From Miltoncostaeaceae bacterium (GTDB taxonomy: Bacteria > Actinomycetota > Thermoleophilia > Miltoncostaeales > Miltoncostaeaceae), in the NCBI GenBank assembly GCA_030598395.1, contig JAUVPZ010000003.1:1-37846 (forward strand): a stretch of 37,846 nucleotides of DNA. The letters are read 5' to 3'. The translations under genes and the position numbers were made by a program. The notes beneath the pieces were generated by a model. It ran no database searches, was not told the DNA's origin, and worked only from the letters and a program-made list of their open reading frames with translations. Each line of letters starts with the position of its first letter. The first letter of the stretch is position 1. Shown here piece after piece: positions 16,710-31,211 of the stretch.

Positions 16710-17945
16710 ATGGCGTCCGCCGCCGCCAGAGGCATCCCGCCGGTGCTACGCGTACCGGCGTTCCGCGACGTCTGGGTTGGCACGGTGACCTCGAACGCCG
16801 GCACCTGGCTGCAGAACGTGGCCGCCGGCTGGCTGATCTTCCAGCTCACCGGCAGCGCTGCCGCGGTGGGCGCCCTCGCGCTGCTGACGCGGGCGCCGGC
16901 CATCGCGCTGTCGCCCTACGCGGGCCACCTGGCCGATCGGCTCGACCGTCGTCGGGTGGCCATCGTCGCACTGGCGGCGCAGGCCGCGGGCGCGGGCGTG
17001 CTGGCCGTCCTCTCGGCCTTCGACGCCGCGGGCGTGGCCGCGATCTACGTCTTCACGTTCGTGGTGGGCGCCGGTTTCGCCCTTGGCCTGCCGGCCATCC
17101 TGGCGCTCATTCCCACGCTGGTGCCGCGCGATCTGCTGTCGCAGTCGGTCTCGCTGAACGCCGCCGGCGTCAACGTGGCGCGCCTGGCCGGGCCGGCGAT
17201 CGGTGGAGCCACGCTCGTGCTGGCCGGCGCGACCGCGTGCTTCGCCCTGAACGCGGCCTCGTTCCTCGTCCTGGTGTGGGCCCTCTCGCGGGTGGGTCCC
17301 CGCCCGCCGCCGGCCGCCGGGCAGCGCGCCGGCGCGGCCGAGGTCTTCGCCTACGCCCGGCGTGATGCAGCCATCCGCCGCCTGCTCGTGGGGATGGCCG
17401 TCTTCACCGGCCTGGCGTCCACCATCCAGGAGCTGGCGCCGGTCGTGGCCGGCCGCTTGGACGCCGGCCCCGGGGGGCTGGGGGTGCTCCTGGGCGCGAT
17501 GGGTGGGGGCGGCCTCCTGGGCGCCTACCTGCTCGAGCGCTCCACGGCGGCGGGCCTGCCACGCCACCGCGCGCTGCCGTTGGCCACGTTGGTGTTCTCG
17601 GTCGGGCTGGCGGCGGTGGCGGTGGCGCCGAGCTTCGCCCTCACGGTGGGCGCCATGGCGTTCGCCGGCGTCTTCTGGATCTGGATGTTCGCGGGTACCA
17701 ACACCGCCATCCAGCTGCGTTCGCCGCCCCGGTACCTGGGCCGGATGCTGGGCTTCTATCAGCTGGCCGTGGTGGCGCCCATCGCCGTCGGCCCGGTCGT
17801 CGCGGGGGTCCTGGCCGAGGAGATCGGCATCGCCGGCAGCCTGGTGCTGTCCGCGCTCGCGCTGGCTGCCTGGGGCCTGTGGAGCCTGCTCAACCCGGTG
17901 CGCACCATCGACGTCTCCCAGCGCTACCGGGATGCCTCGACCTGA
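16710..17945 (+). CDS. MFS transporter (MFS_3/enterobactin-exporter-like)
   Basis: FRDVWVGTVTSNAGTWLQNVAAGWLIFQLTGSAAAVG; GHLADRLDRRRV; repeated hydrophobic helices. Confidence 0.88.
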   Translation: MASAAARGIPPVLRVPAFRDVWVGTVTSNAGTWLQNVAAGWLIFQLTGSAAAVGALALLTRAPAIALSPYAGHLADRLDRRRVAIVALAAQAAGAGVLAVLSAFDAAGVAAIYVFTFVVGAGFALGLPAILALIPTLVPRDLLSQSVSLNAAGVNVARLAGPAIGGATLVLAGATACFALNAASFLVLVWALSRVGPRPPPAAGQRAGAAEVFAYARRDAAIRRLLVGMAVFTGLASTIQELAPVVAGRLDAGPGGLGVLLGAMGGGGLLGAYLLERSTAAGLPRHRALPLATLVFSVGLAAVAVAPSFALTVGAMAFAGVFWIWMFAGTNTAIQLRSPPRYLGRMLGFYQLAVVAPIAVGPVVAGVLAEEIGIAGSLVLSALALAAWGLWSLLNPVRTIDVSQRYRDAST

Positions 17946-18025
17946 CGTCGGATCCGGTGATCCGGGACGGTCGTCCCAGACCGGCGGGCGGCGAGGACCG
18001 AGGGGCGCTCGGCTATCCTGCGCCG

Positions 18026-19132
18026 GTGGACGAGGTTCAGCTGGCCCAGCGGCTGATCGCCTACGACACCTCCCGCCGCGAGGGTCTCGGCCTGGCCATG
18101 GACTTCGTCGCCGGCTGGCTGGAGGGCCGCGGCGTGGACGTCCAGCGGGTCACGACAGGTGGGCGCACGGCGCTCATCGCCGGCATCGGCGACGGTCCTC
18201 GGCGGGTCATCTTTCACGGCCACCTCGACGTCGTTCCGGGCCACCCGGCGCAGTTCGCGCCACGCCTGGTGGACGGGCGGCTGTTCGGCCGCGGCGCATA
18301 CGACATGAAGGCTGCGCTGGCAGCCATGATGCTGTCGCTCGCCGATCTTGCCGACGATCTTGCGGGCGTCCGCCTCGAGCTGGTGGTGGTGCCCGACGAG
18401 GAGCGGGCCGACCCCGGCGAGAACTGTACGGAGATGCTGGTGGACCAGGGCCTGCGGGCCGATTTCGTGGTCTGTGGCGAGCCCACCGACCTCCAGGTGG
18501 GCGTGCAGGCGAAGGGCGTGCTGATGTTGCGCGCCGAGGTCGGGGGCACCGCCGCGCACGGCGCGACGCCCTGGCTGGGTGACAACGCCGTGCTGCGCGC
18601 GGTGGCCGTCTTTCGGGCCATCGAGCGCCTGCCGTTTGCGGCCGAGTCCACCGAGCTGTTCCCCCGCGCCTCCATCAACCTGGGCCGCATCGAGGGTGGC
18701 GACGCCGTCAACAAGGTGCCCGACGCCTGCTGTATGGACATCGACATCCGCTACCTGCCCCACCAGAACCCAGCCGAGTTGCTGGCCGAGGTGCGCGGCA
18801 TCGACGCGCAGGCCAGGTTCGAGGTGCTGCTCGAGCGGCCGCCGGCGTGGGTCGACCCCGCTCACCCCCTGGTCCGGGAGCTGGTGGCTGCGGCGGCCGC
18901 GCACGAGCTGTCGGCCGCCTCGATTGGGCGCGACGGCGCATCGGATGCCGTGGCATTCCTGAGGGTGGGCGTGCCCGCGGTCGAGTTCGGCCCGCGCGGC
19001 GCGGGCCACCACGGCCCGGACGAGCACGTCGAGGTGGAGAGCCTGCGGCGCTACCGCGGGGCGCTCACCCGGTTCGCCCGCCGCGCTGCCGTGTGCGATC
19101 CGGCCACGACCGCCGAGGAAGCCCCGGCGTGA
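18026..19132 (+). CDS. M20 family metallopeptidase (ArgE/DapE/CPG2-like)
   Basis: FHGHLDVVPGHP; GRGAYDMKAALAAM; VVVPDEERADPGENCTEML; AAHGATPWLGDNA; FGPRGAGHHGPDEHVEVESLRRY. GTG at 18026. Confidence 0.88.
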   Translation: MDEVQLAQRLIAYDTSRREGLGLAMDFVAGWLEGRGVDVQRVTTGGRTALIAGIGDGPRRVIFHGHLDVVPGHPAQFAPRLVDGRLFGRGAYDMKAALAAMMLSLADLADDLAGVRLELVVVPDEERADPGENCTEMLVDQGLRADFVVCGEPTDLQVGVQAKGVLMLRAEVGGTAAHGATPWLGDNAVLRAVAVFRAIERLPFAAESTELFPRASINLGRIEGGDAVNKVPDACCMDIDIRYLPHQNPAELLAEVRGIDAQARFEVLLERPPAWVDPAHPLVRELVAAAAAHELSAASIGRDGASDAVAFLRVGVPAVEFGPRGAGHHGPDEHVEVESLRRYRGALTRFARRAAVCDPATTAEEAPA

Positions 19133-20964
19133 GCCCCGACCGCGGGTCGCGCGAGCCCCTCCACTCGCGCGCCAGCTACTACCGCGTGCCGAAGCGCGCC
19201 CGGCGCTGGCTGGTGCCCGTTGTATTCGCCGGCTGGTTGGTGCTGGGCGCCGCCGCCGCCATGCTGTTCGGCGGCTACGTGTTCATCGACCAGACGCTGC
19301 AGGAGGCCGCGCCCGACACGCCCGAGGCGCGTGCGGCGAGGCGCGTCACACGGCCGGTGCTGCCCGGCAAGCCGGTCAACTTGCTGCTGATCGGCTCGGA
19401 CAGCAGGCCGGCAGACGGCGACTCTGGCCGCTCCGACTCGCTCATCCTCGTCCGCATGGACAGCAAGTCCGGCTTCATCTCGATGCTGTCCTTCCCGCGC
19501 GACCTCTACGTCAACATCCCCGGATTCGGCGTCAGCAAGATCAACAACGCCTACGGCTGGGGCGGCCCCGCGAAGAGCATCGAGACGGTCTCCGAGCTCA
19601 CCGGCGAAGACATCAACGAGTACGTGGTGATCGATTTCAAGGGATTCGAGCGCCTCGTGGACACCGTGGGCGGCGTGTACATCGACGTCGACCGCCGCTA
19701 CTTCAACGACAACTCGGGGTCGGGACCCAGCTTCGACGCCATCGACCTGGAGCCCGGCTACCAGAAGCTCAGCGGTGCCCCGGCCCTCGACTACGTGCGC
19801 TACCGCCACACCGACTCGGACTTCGCGCGCATCGCCCGGCAGCAGCAGTTCCTGTCGGACCTCAAGCGCCAGACCAACCAGCTGGGCAATCTCACCAAGC
19901 TCACCAGCTTCCGCAAGATCTTCGGCGCCAACCTCGAGACCAGCATCAACGACGTGCGGCGCTTCCTCGGCCTGCTGGAGTTGGCACTCACCACCGAGAA
20001 GGACCGCATCGCCCGGGTCGCCGTGAGCGGCACCGAGACCATGCGCGGCGGTGCGTCGGTGGTCATCGCGGCGCCGGCCGACGTGAAGCAGAAGGTTGCC
20101 GAGTGGAAGGAGCCCGAGTTCCTCAACCAGGGCGGCAACGAGAAGGTGGTGCCGGCCCGCACGGTGGTCACGGTGCTCAACGGCTCCGGGCGTGCGCTTG
20201 CAGCCGACCAGATGACCCGCGTGCTGCGCGCCAAGGGCTACGACGCGCGCGTGGGCGGCAACGCCGACGACTTCAGCTACGAGGCCAGCGCCGTGTTCTA
20301 CAAGGCGGGCAAGCGCAACGCGGGCAAGGCCCTGCAGGCGCTGGTGGGCGGCAACACGACCATCGCGCAGATCCAGAGCGAGGAGGCCGGCGGCAGCGAC
20401 GCCGTCGTGGTGGTGGGCACGGGCTTCGCGGGCGAGTTGGCCCCGCCACCGCCGCCGCCGCCGAAGCGCGTGCCCGACGTCACCCCCACCGAGAGTCTGG
20501 TGCCGGTGCTGCGCCGCGTGCAGCAGGCCACGGGGCTGCCCGTGCTGGTGCCCCTCAAGGTGGCCCGCACCTCGAGCGTGCGGCGCGTGCGTCCGTACTT
20601 CATCAAGGCGGGCAAGGGCAAGGGCGCCGCGTCGGTGAAGATCGTCTTCGAGGCCGGATACCACAAGTACTGGGGCATGTCGATGACCACCCTCAAGGAT
20701 CCGGCCATCCTGGAGGGCAAGACCGGCGTCATCAAGACCGGCGGCCGCGAGTACTTCACGTACTATGACGGGCGCAACCTCATGCGTCTCGCATGGCAGA
20801 AGGACGGCGTGACGTACTGGATCAGCAACACGCTCGACTACCAGCTCACGCCCGAGACGATCCAGGAGATCGCCAAGTCCACCCGTCAGCCGGCCCGCGC
20901 GAAGCTGAAGGCCGGCATCGAGCCGGTGGACATCGAGGTCGAGCTGGACGCACCCACCCCGTGA
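19129..20964 (+). CDS. LytR-CpsA-Psr (LCP) family protein with LytR_C domain and an additional C-terminal domain
   Basis: LLLIGSDSRPADGDSGRSDSLILVRMD; SFPRDLYVNIPGFGVSKINNAYGWGG; LDYVRYRHTDSDFARIARQQQFL; TVVTVLNGSGRALAADQMTRVLRAKGYDARVGG; PPPPPPP linker followed by ~165 aa. Confidence 0.92.
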   Translation: MSPDRGSREPLHSRASYYRVPKRARRWLVPVVFAGWLVLGAAAAMLFGGYVFIDQTLQEAAPDTPEARAARRVTRPVLPGKPVNLLLIGSDSRPADGDSGRSDSLILVRMDSKSGFISMLSFPRDLYVNIPGFGVSKINNAYGWGGPAKSIETVSELTGEDINEYVVIDFKGFERLVDTVGGVYIDVDRRYFNDNSGSGPSFDAIDLEPGYQKLSGAPALDYVRYRHTDSDFARIARQQQFLSDLKRQTNQLGNLTKLTSFRKIFGANLETSINDVRRFLGLLELALTTEKDRIARVAVSGTETMRGGASVVIAAPADVKQKVAEWKEPEFLNQGGNEKVVPARTVVTVLNGSGRALAADQMTRVLRAKGYDARVGGNADDFSYEASAVFYKAGKRNAGKALQALVGGNTTIAQIQSEEAGGSDAVVVVGTGFAGELAPPPPPPPKRVPDVTPTESLVPVLRRVQQATGLPVLVPLKVARTSSVRRVRPYFIKAGKGKGAASVKIVFEAGYHKYWGMSMTTLKDPAILEGKTGVIKTGGREYFTYYDGRNLMRLAWQKDGVTYWISNTLDYQLTPETIQEIAKSTRQPARAKLKAGIEPVDIEVELDAPTP

Positions 20965-22292
20965 GCTACTCGGCCGGCGATGCGGGCGCCTCTGGCGCAC
21001 GCATCGGCGTGATCGGTGCCGGCTACGTGGGGCTGGTCACCGGCGCGTGCCTGGCGTCGATGGGCAACCCGGTGATCCTGCGCGACATCGACCCGGTCAA
21101 GGTGGCCGCCCTCGAGCGCGGCGACGTGCCGATCTACGAGCCGGGCCTCGAGGTCGTGATCGCCGAGCACCGCGAGCGGCTTGAGTACACGCTGTCGCTG
21201 GAGCGCCTCCTCGAGCGGGCCGACATCCTCTTCGTCGCGGTCGACACGCCACCCACGTACTCCGGCGACGCCGACCTGTCGCGGGTGATGAGCGTAATCG
21301 CCGAGTTGGAGGCCACCGGCGCCGACCCGAGCCACGTCCTGGTGATGAAGAGCACCGTGCCCGTAGGCACCGGCGAGCGTCTGCGCGCCGAGCTCGACGC
21401 GCGCGGCCTGGCCGACGTGGGCTACTGCTCCAATCCGGAGTTCCTCAAGGAGGGCGACGCGATCGCCGACTTCCTCGGGCCCGATCGGGTGGTGGTGGGC
21501 GCGTTCGACTCCGCTGACGCCGACCGCGTGGAGGCCCTCTATGCGCCGCTGGGCGCCCCGGTGCTGCGCACCACGGTGTCCAGCGCCGAGATGATCAAGT
21601 ACGCCAGCAACGCCTTCCTGGCCACCAAGATCAGCTTCATCAACGAGATCGCCAACGTGTGCGAGGAGGTCGGCGCCGACGTGGCGGTGGTGGCCGAGGG
21701 CATGGGGCTCGACCGGCGCATCGGGCCCTCGTTCCTGCGCGCCGGCATCGGCTTTGGCGGCAGCTGCTTCCCGAAGGACGTCGCGGCGCTCAAGCAGTTG
21801 GCCGGCAACTCCGGTTACCACTTCCAGCTGCTCACCGCGGTCATCGAGGTCAACGAGCTACAGAAGCGGCGCGTGGTCAACAAGCTCAAGAAGCACCTCG
21901 GGTCGCTGGAGGGGCAGCGGGTGGCGCTGCTCGGCCTCGCATTCAAGCCCGGCACCGACGACATGCGCGAGGCCTCCAGCCTGGTGCTGGCGGCTCGGTT
22001 GATCGCCGAGGGCGCCGACGTCACGGCCTTCGACCCGGTGGTCGACGGCGCCGACCGGCTGCACGGCGTGCAGCTGTGCGAGGAGGCCGCCCAGGCCCTG
22101 GCGGGCGCCCACGCGGCGGTGGTGGTCACCGAGTGGCCCGCCGTCGTGGACCTCGACTGGGCCGCCCTTCGCTCGACGATGGCGACGCCGCTGGTGATCG
22201 ACGGCCGAAACTGCCTCGACCCGGCGGCCATGACGGCGGCCGGCTTCGTGTTCGAGGGGATCGGGCGGCTGCCGGGCGCCCCCGGGGCGTGA
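20961..22292 (+). CDS. ugd: UDP-glucose 6-dehydrogenase
   Basis: IGVIGAGYVGLVTGACLASMGN; SNPEFLKEGDAI; GIGFGGSCFPKDVAAL; LGLAFKPGTDDMREA. Confidence 0.95.
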   Translation: MSYSAGDAGASGARIGVIGAGYVGLVTGACLASMGNPVILRDIDPVKVAALERGDVPIYEPGLEVVIAEHRERLEYTLSLERLLERADILFVAVDTPPTYSGDADLSRVMSVIAELEATGADPSHVLVMKSTVPVGTGERLRAELDARGLADVGYCSNPEFLKEGDAIADFLGPDRVVVGAFDSADADRVEALYAPLGAPVLRTTVSSAEMIKYASNAFLATKISFINEIANVCEEVGADVAVVAEGMGLDRRIGPSFLRAGIGFGGSCFPKDVAALKQLAGNSGYHFQLLTAVIEVNELQKRRVVNKLKKHLGSLEGQRVALLGLAFKPGTDDMREASSLVLAARLIAEGADVTAFDPVVDGADRLHGVQLCEEAAQALAGAHAAVVVTEWPAVVDLDWAALRSTMATPLVIDGRNCLDPAAMTAAGFVFEGIGRLPGAPGA

Positions 22293-23353
22293 CGGCGCCG
22301 CAGGCGGTGGTGCTGGTGGGCGGGGAGGGCACCCGCCTGCGGCCGCTCACCGACACCCGCCCCAAGCCCATGATGCCGCTGGTCGACCGGCCGTTCGTGG
22401 CGCACCAGCTCGACCACCTGCGCCGGCACGGCGTGCAGGACGTGGTGTTCTCGTGCGGCTACCGGCCCGACGCCCTGCGCGAGTTCTTCGGCGACGGCGA
22501 GGGGCACGGCGTGCGGCTGCGCTACGTCGTGGACCCCGAGCCCCTGGGCACGGCCGGGGCCGTGCGCAACGCCAGGGACCTCATCGACGCCGACCGCATC
22601 CTGGTGTTCAACGGCGACATCCTCACCGACCTCGACCTGACCGCCCTGGTGGCCCAGCACGAGAGAACCGGCGCCGAGGGCACCGTCGCGCTCACGCCGG
22701 TGGACGACCCCTCCGCCTACGGGCTGGTGCGCCTGCACGACGACCGCTCGGTGCAGGAGTTCCTCGAGAAGCCCTCGCGCGAGGATCTGCGCCCCGGCGA
22801 GCCGTACCTCATCAACGCCGGCACCTACGTCCTGGAGCCGGCGGCGCTCTCGCGCATCCCGGCCGGGGTCAAGGTGTCGATCGAGCGCCAGACCTTCCCG
22901 CTGATCGCCGCCGAGCGGGCGCTGTACGGCTTTCCCAGCGACGCCTACTGGCGCGACATCGGCACGCCCGACTCGTACCTGGACGCGCACATGGACGTGC
23001 TCTCGGCCGCGGTCGGCACCAACTCGCCGGCCGGCGACGCCTACCTTGGGCCCGGCACCCAGGTCGCCGACGGCGCTCGCGTGGGTCCGCTCGCAAGCCT
23101 CGGCCCCGGTTGCGTCGTGGCCGATGGGGCGGCCGTGGATCGCTCGGTGGTGGGCCCGGGGGGCCGCATCGGCGCGCGCGCCTCGCTGCGCAGGGCCATC
23201 CTCGGTGAGGGCGTCGTGGTGGGCGAGGAGGCGGTCCTGCACGACGGGGTGGTCGTGGGCGACCGCGCGACGGTGCCGGCCGGGGTGCGCCTGGCTGGGC
23301 CGGTCAGGGTGCCCACCGGCAGCACGGCAGCCGAGCCGGCGCCGGCGGGATAG
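22289..23353 (+). CDS. Sugar-phosphate nucleotidyltransferase (NDP-sugar/mannose-1-phosphate guanylyltransferase-like) with left-handed beta-helix-type C-terminus
   Basis: AVVLVGGEGTRLRPLTDTRPKPMMPLVDRPF; FNGDILTDLDL; EFLEKPSREDL; hexapeptide-like C-terminal repeats. GTGA overlap. Confidence 0.9.
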   Translation: MTAPQAVVLVGGEGTRLRPLTDTRPKPMMPLVDRPFVAHQLDHLRRHGVQDVVFSCGYRPDALREFFGDGEGHGVRLRYVVDPEPLGTAGAVRNARDLIDADRILVFNGDILTDLDLTALVAQHERTGAEGTVALTPVDDPSAYGLVRLHDDRSVQEFLEKPSREDLRPGEPYLINAGTYVLEPAALSRIPAGVKVSIERQTFPLIAAERALYGFPSDAYWRDIGTPDSYLDAHMDVLSAAVGTNSPAGDAYLGPGTQVADGARVGPLASLGPGCVVADGAAVDRSVVGPGGRIGARASLRRAILGEGVVVGEEAVLHDGVVVGDRATVPAGVRLAGPVRVPTGSTAAEPAPAG

Positions 23354-23365
23354 GCTCTCTCGACG

Positions 23366-24445
23366 GTGGTTGATCTCGACTCGCCCGACGCCCTGGCGCT
23401 CGACAGCCAGGGGCTCATCCGCGGCATGGACGAGGCGCCGTCGGCGATCGACGAGGCGCGGGCGGCGGCCGAGGCGGTCGCCCTGCCCTTCCCCGCGGCG
23501 TCGGTGAAGTCGGTCGCCCTGTGCGGCATGGGCGGGTCGGCCATCGCGGGCGACATCGTGGCGGGCGCGCTCTCGGAGCGCCTGGTCGTGCCCTTCGGCG
23601 TCGTGCGCGACTACTACCTGCCGGGATGGGTGGGCGAGGACACGCTCACCATCCTCAGCTCGTACTCCGGAACCACGGAGGAGACCCTCACCTGCGCCAT
23701 GCAGGCCACCGAGCGCGCCGCCCTGTGCGTGTCGATCACCAGCGGCGGCAAGCTGGCGGCCGAGTACGCCGAGCAGGGCGTGCCCGTGGTTCCGGTGCCC
23801 CAGGGCCTGCAGCCGCGCGCCGCGTTGCTGCGCGTGTTGGTGCCGGTGGTCGTGCTGCTCGAGCGCTGCGAGGCGATCACGGCGTCCGGCGCCGACCTGG
23901 ACGAGGCGCGGCAGACCGTCGCCGACGCGGTCGCCGCCCTGGCGCCCGAGGTCCCCACCGAGTCGAATCCGGCCAAGCAGCTGGCCCACCAGCTGCTGGG
24001 AGCCGTGCCCATGATCTGGGGGTCCGAGGTCACCACCGCCGTGGCTCGCCGCTGGAAGACCCAGCTCAACGAGAACGCCGAGGTGCCGGCGTTCTGGTCC
24101 GACCTGCCCGAGCTGGACCACAACGAGATCGTGGGCTTTCCCGGCATGGGCCCCCTGGAGGCCGTGGTCAAGGTGGTGAGCCTGCGCGACGAGCGCCAGC
24201 ACCGCCAGGTGCAGCGCCGCTTCGACCTCACCCACGAGCTGGTGCGGCCGCACGTGGCGGCGGTGCTCACCGCCTCCGCCGAGGGCCGTTCGCCGCTCGC
24301 CCGCGCGCTCGACCTGGTGATCCTGGGCGACTACACCGCGCTCTATCTGGCCCTGCTGCGCGGCGTCGACCCCGGCCCGGTGGCGATGATCGAGCGCCTC
24401 AAGGGCTCGCTCGCCACCACCCCGTTCGGCCGCACCGCCGACTGA
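23366..24445 (+). CDS. Bifunctional phosphoglucose/phosphomannose isomerase (SIS domain)
   Basis: ALCGMGGSAIAGDIVAG; TILSSYSGTTEETLTC; WKTQLNENAEVPAFWSDLPELDHNEIVG. GTG start. Confidence 0.9.
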   Translation: MVDLDSPDALALDSQGLIRGMDEAPSAIDEARAAAEAVALPFPAASVKSVALCGMGGSAIAGDIVAGALSERLVVPFGVVRDYYLPGWVGEDTLTILSSYSGTTEETLTCAMQATERAALCVSITSGGKLAAEYAEQGVPVVPVPQGLQPRAALLRVLVPVVVLLERCEAITASGADLDEARQTVADAVAALAPEVPTESNPAKQLAHQLLGAVPMIWGSEVTTAVARRWKTQLNENAEVPAFWSDLPELDHNEIVGFPGMGPLEAVVKVVSLRDERQHRQVQRRFDLTHELVRPHVAAVLTASAEGRSPLARALDLVILGDYTALYLALLRGVDPGPVAMIERLKGSLATTPFGRTAD

Positions 24446-24500
24446 AGCGCGCTTCCCCCGGCGCCCTCCGGCCGCCGCTAGACTCCGCCGGTTGCCCTGA

Positions 24501-26907
<2,407 letters not shown>

Positions 26908-26911
<4 letters not shown>

Positions 26912-26988
26912 GACGTAGCCCGAGCCTTCCGCTCATGGCAGCCGTCGCGCTGACGGCGGCGCTTGCCTGGGCCCCCGCCGCGCCCTAG
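26908..26988 (+). CDS. 26-aa signal-peptide-like micro-ORF (possible relic of a secreted-protein gene)
   Basis: GTGA overlap with the mtnA stop; translates MRRSPSLPLMAAVALTAALAWAPAAP*. Confidence 0.35.
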
Positions 26989-27091
26989 CGGACCCCGTGC
27001 GCGGTGCAAGCGGCGCCCGGCGGACCCCCGCGCGGTCGTCGTCGCAAACTCCGCACTCACGCGCTTCTGCTCCGCCTAGCGTCATGTCTCG

Positions 27092-27832
27092 ATGCGGATC
27101 GTGCTCGGGCACCTGCTGGACCTCTTCCTCCCGCCCAGCTGCGGCGCGTGTGGTCTTCCCGGCGAACCGTTGTGTTTCGAGTGCCGCTCGGCCCTGGTGG
27201 TGTTCCCGCCGCCCTGGTGCGGCGGCTGTGGCCATCCGGTGCCCGTGGCCGTCGACCATTGCCCGGCGTGCGTCGGCCCCCTGGTCGGTGCGCGCGCCGC
27301 GTTCGCCTATGAGGGCCCGGCGCCGCCATTGCTGGTGGCGCTGAAGGACCGCCGCCGCAGGGGGCTGGCCACAGTGTTGGCGAGCCGGATGGCCCAGGTG
27401 CTGCCGCCGCCGCCAGACGGGGCGGGGCTGGTGCCGGTGCCGTTGGGCCCACGGCGGATCGCCGAGCGCGGCTTCAACCAGAGCCTGGTGCTCGCGCGTC
27501 AGCTCGGGCGGCGCTGGCGCGCGCCGGTCGTCGAGGCGCTCGTGCGCTCCGGCGAGGAGGCCGCGCAGCGCGGCGCGTCCCGCACCGAGCGGGCCCTGCA
27601 GGTGCGCCGGGCCTTCGCCGCAGCGCCGGGCGTGGCGGTGCCACGCGAGGCCGTGCTGGTCGACGACGTCCACACCACCGGTGCAACGCTCGCGGCCTGC
27701 GCGCGGGCGCTGCGGCGGGCCGGCGCCGAGCGGGTGGGGGCGGCCTGCTTCGCGCGGGCGCTCGACCCGAGGCTGCCCGAGCCGGTGTCGGCCTTGGCGA
27801 CGGCTCGCGATAGAATTCGGGGACCGACGTGA
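27092..27832 (+). CDS. comF: ComF family phosphoribosyltransferase-like protein
   Basis: Zn-binding Cys motifs (CGACGLPGEPLCFEC, CGGCGHPVPVAVDHCPAC); VPVPLGPRRIAERGFNQSLVLA; VLVDDVHTTGATL PRPP loop. Confidence 0.92.
   Translation: MRIVLGHLLDLFLPPSCGACGLPGEPLCFECRSALVVFPPPWCGGCGHPVPVAVDHCPACVGPLVGARAAFAYEGPAPPLLVALKDRRRRGLATVLASRMAQVLPPPPDGAGLVPVPLGPRRIAERGFNQSLVLARQLGRRWRAPVVEALVRSGEEAAQRGASRTERALQVRRAFAAAPGVAVPREAVLVDDVHTTGATLAACARALRRAGAERVGAACFARALDPRLPEPVSALATARDRIRGPT
27811..27816 (+). promoter_or_regulatory. Putative -10 hexamer TAGAAT upstream of hpf, inside the comF 3' end
   Basis: TAGAAT about 35 nt upstream of GTG 27852; strong SD AGGAGGAG in between. Confidence 0.35.
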
Positions 27833-27851
27833 GCGACCGAGGAGGAGCCTG

Positions 27852-28442
27852 GTGGAGCTTCAGGTCAAGGGCCGCAATCTTCCGGTGACCGACGCCCTCT
27901 TCGATCACGCTGAGCGCAAGCTGGGGCGGCTGGCGCGCATCTTCCCGGACGACGCCACCAGGGTCGAGCTGGAGCTGTCGGTGGAGCGCAACCCCAAGAT
28001 CGAGCGCTCGCAGATCGCCGAGATCACCGTGCACAGCAAGGGGCCGCTGCTGCGGGCGCGCGAGGACGCCGACGACATGTACCTGGCCATCGACGGCGCC
28101 GCGCGCAAGCTCGAGCGCCAGGCCGATCGCTACCGCTCGCGGCGGCGCGACCTGCACCGGGGCGAGCGGGCGCGCTCGGACGCGGTGGAGGAGGCCGCCG
28201 AGGCGGCCATGCTGGCCGAGGCCGACGACCCCGCTCGTTCTGCCGGCGCCGGGGAGCCGGCGCCGCGGCTGGTCAAGGAGAAGCGGTTCCCGATGCAGCC
28301 CATGGACCCCGGCGACGCGGCCCTCCAGATGGAGCTGCTGGACCACGGCTTCTTCGTCTTCCGCAACGTGCACACCGGCCTCATCAACGTGGTCTACCGC
28401 CGGCGCGACGGCGACTATGGTCTCATCGTCCCCGACGATTGA
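27852..28442 (+). CDS. hpf: Ribosome hibernation-promoting factor, long form
   Basis: VELQVKGRNLPVTDALFDHAERKLGRL N-terminal S30AE domain; C-terminal VKEKRFPMQPMDPGDAALQMELLDHGFFVFRNVHTGLINVVYRRRDGDYGLI. Confidence 0.95.
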   Translation: MELQVKGRNLPVTDALFDHAERKLGRLARIFPDDATRVELELSVERNPKIERSQIAEITVHSKGPLLRAREDADDMYLAIDGAARKLERQADRYRSRRRDLHRGERARSDAVEEAAEAAMLAEADDPARSAGAGEPAPRLVKEKRFPMQPMDPGDAALQMELLDHGFFVFRNVHTGLINVVYRRRDGDYGLIVPDD

Positions 28443-28538
28443 CCGGCCCTTCCAGGGCGGCGCGCTGGGGAGGCTGCGCTACCATGACCGCGCCGCTCGG
28501 CCCATCATTGAGAACACGCCCCCAACCCGAGGTACCCG

Positions 28539-31207
<2,669 letters not shown>

Positions 31208-31211
<4 letters not shown>

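Noticed and set aside
17964-17977. Rho-independent terminator after the MFS gene (GGGAC-GGTC-GTCCC)
   Set aside because: Short 5-bp stem and no T-run; kept only as a note.
17879-18025. Upstream extension of the M20 peptidase ORF (ATG 17879)
   Set aside because: Overlaps the MFS 3' end with non-homologous sequence; GTG 18026 gives a natural N-terminus.
18847-19128. N-terminal extension of the LCP ORF
   Set aside because: Runs through the M20 coding region in another frame; GTG 19129 overlapping the M20 stop is the sensible start.
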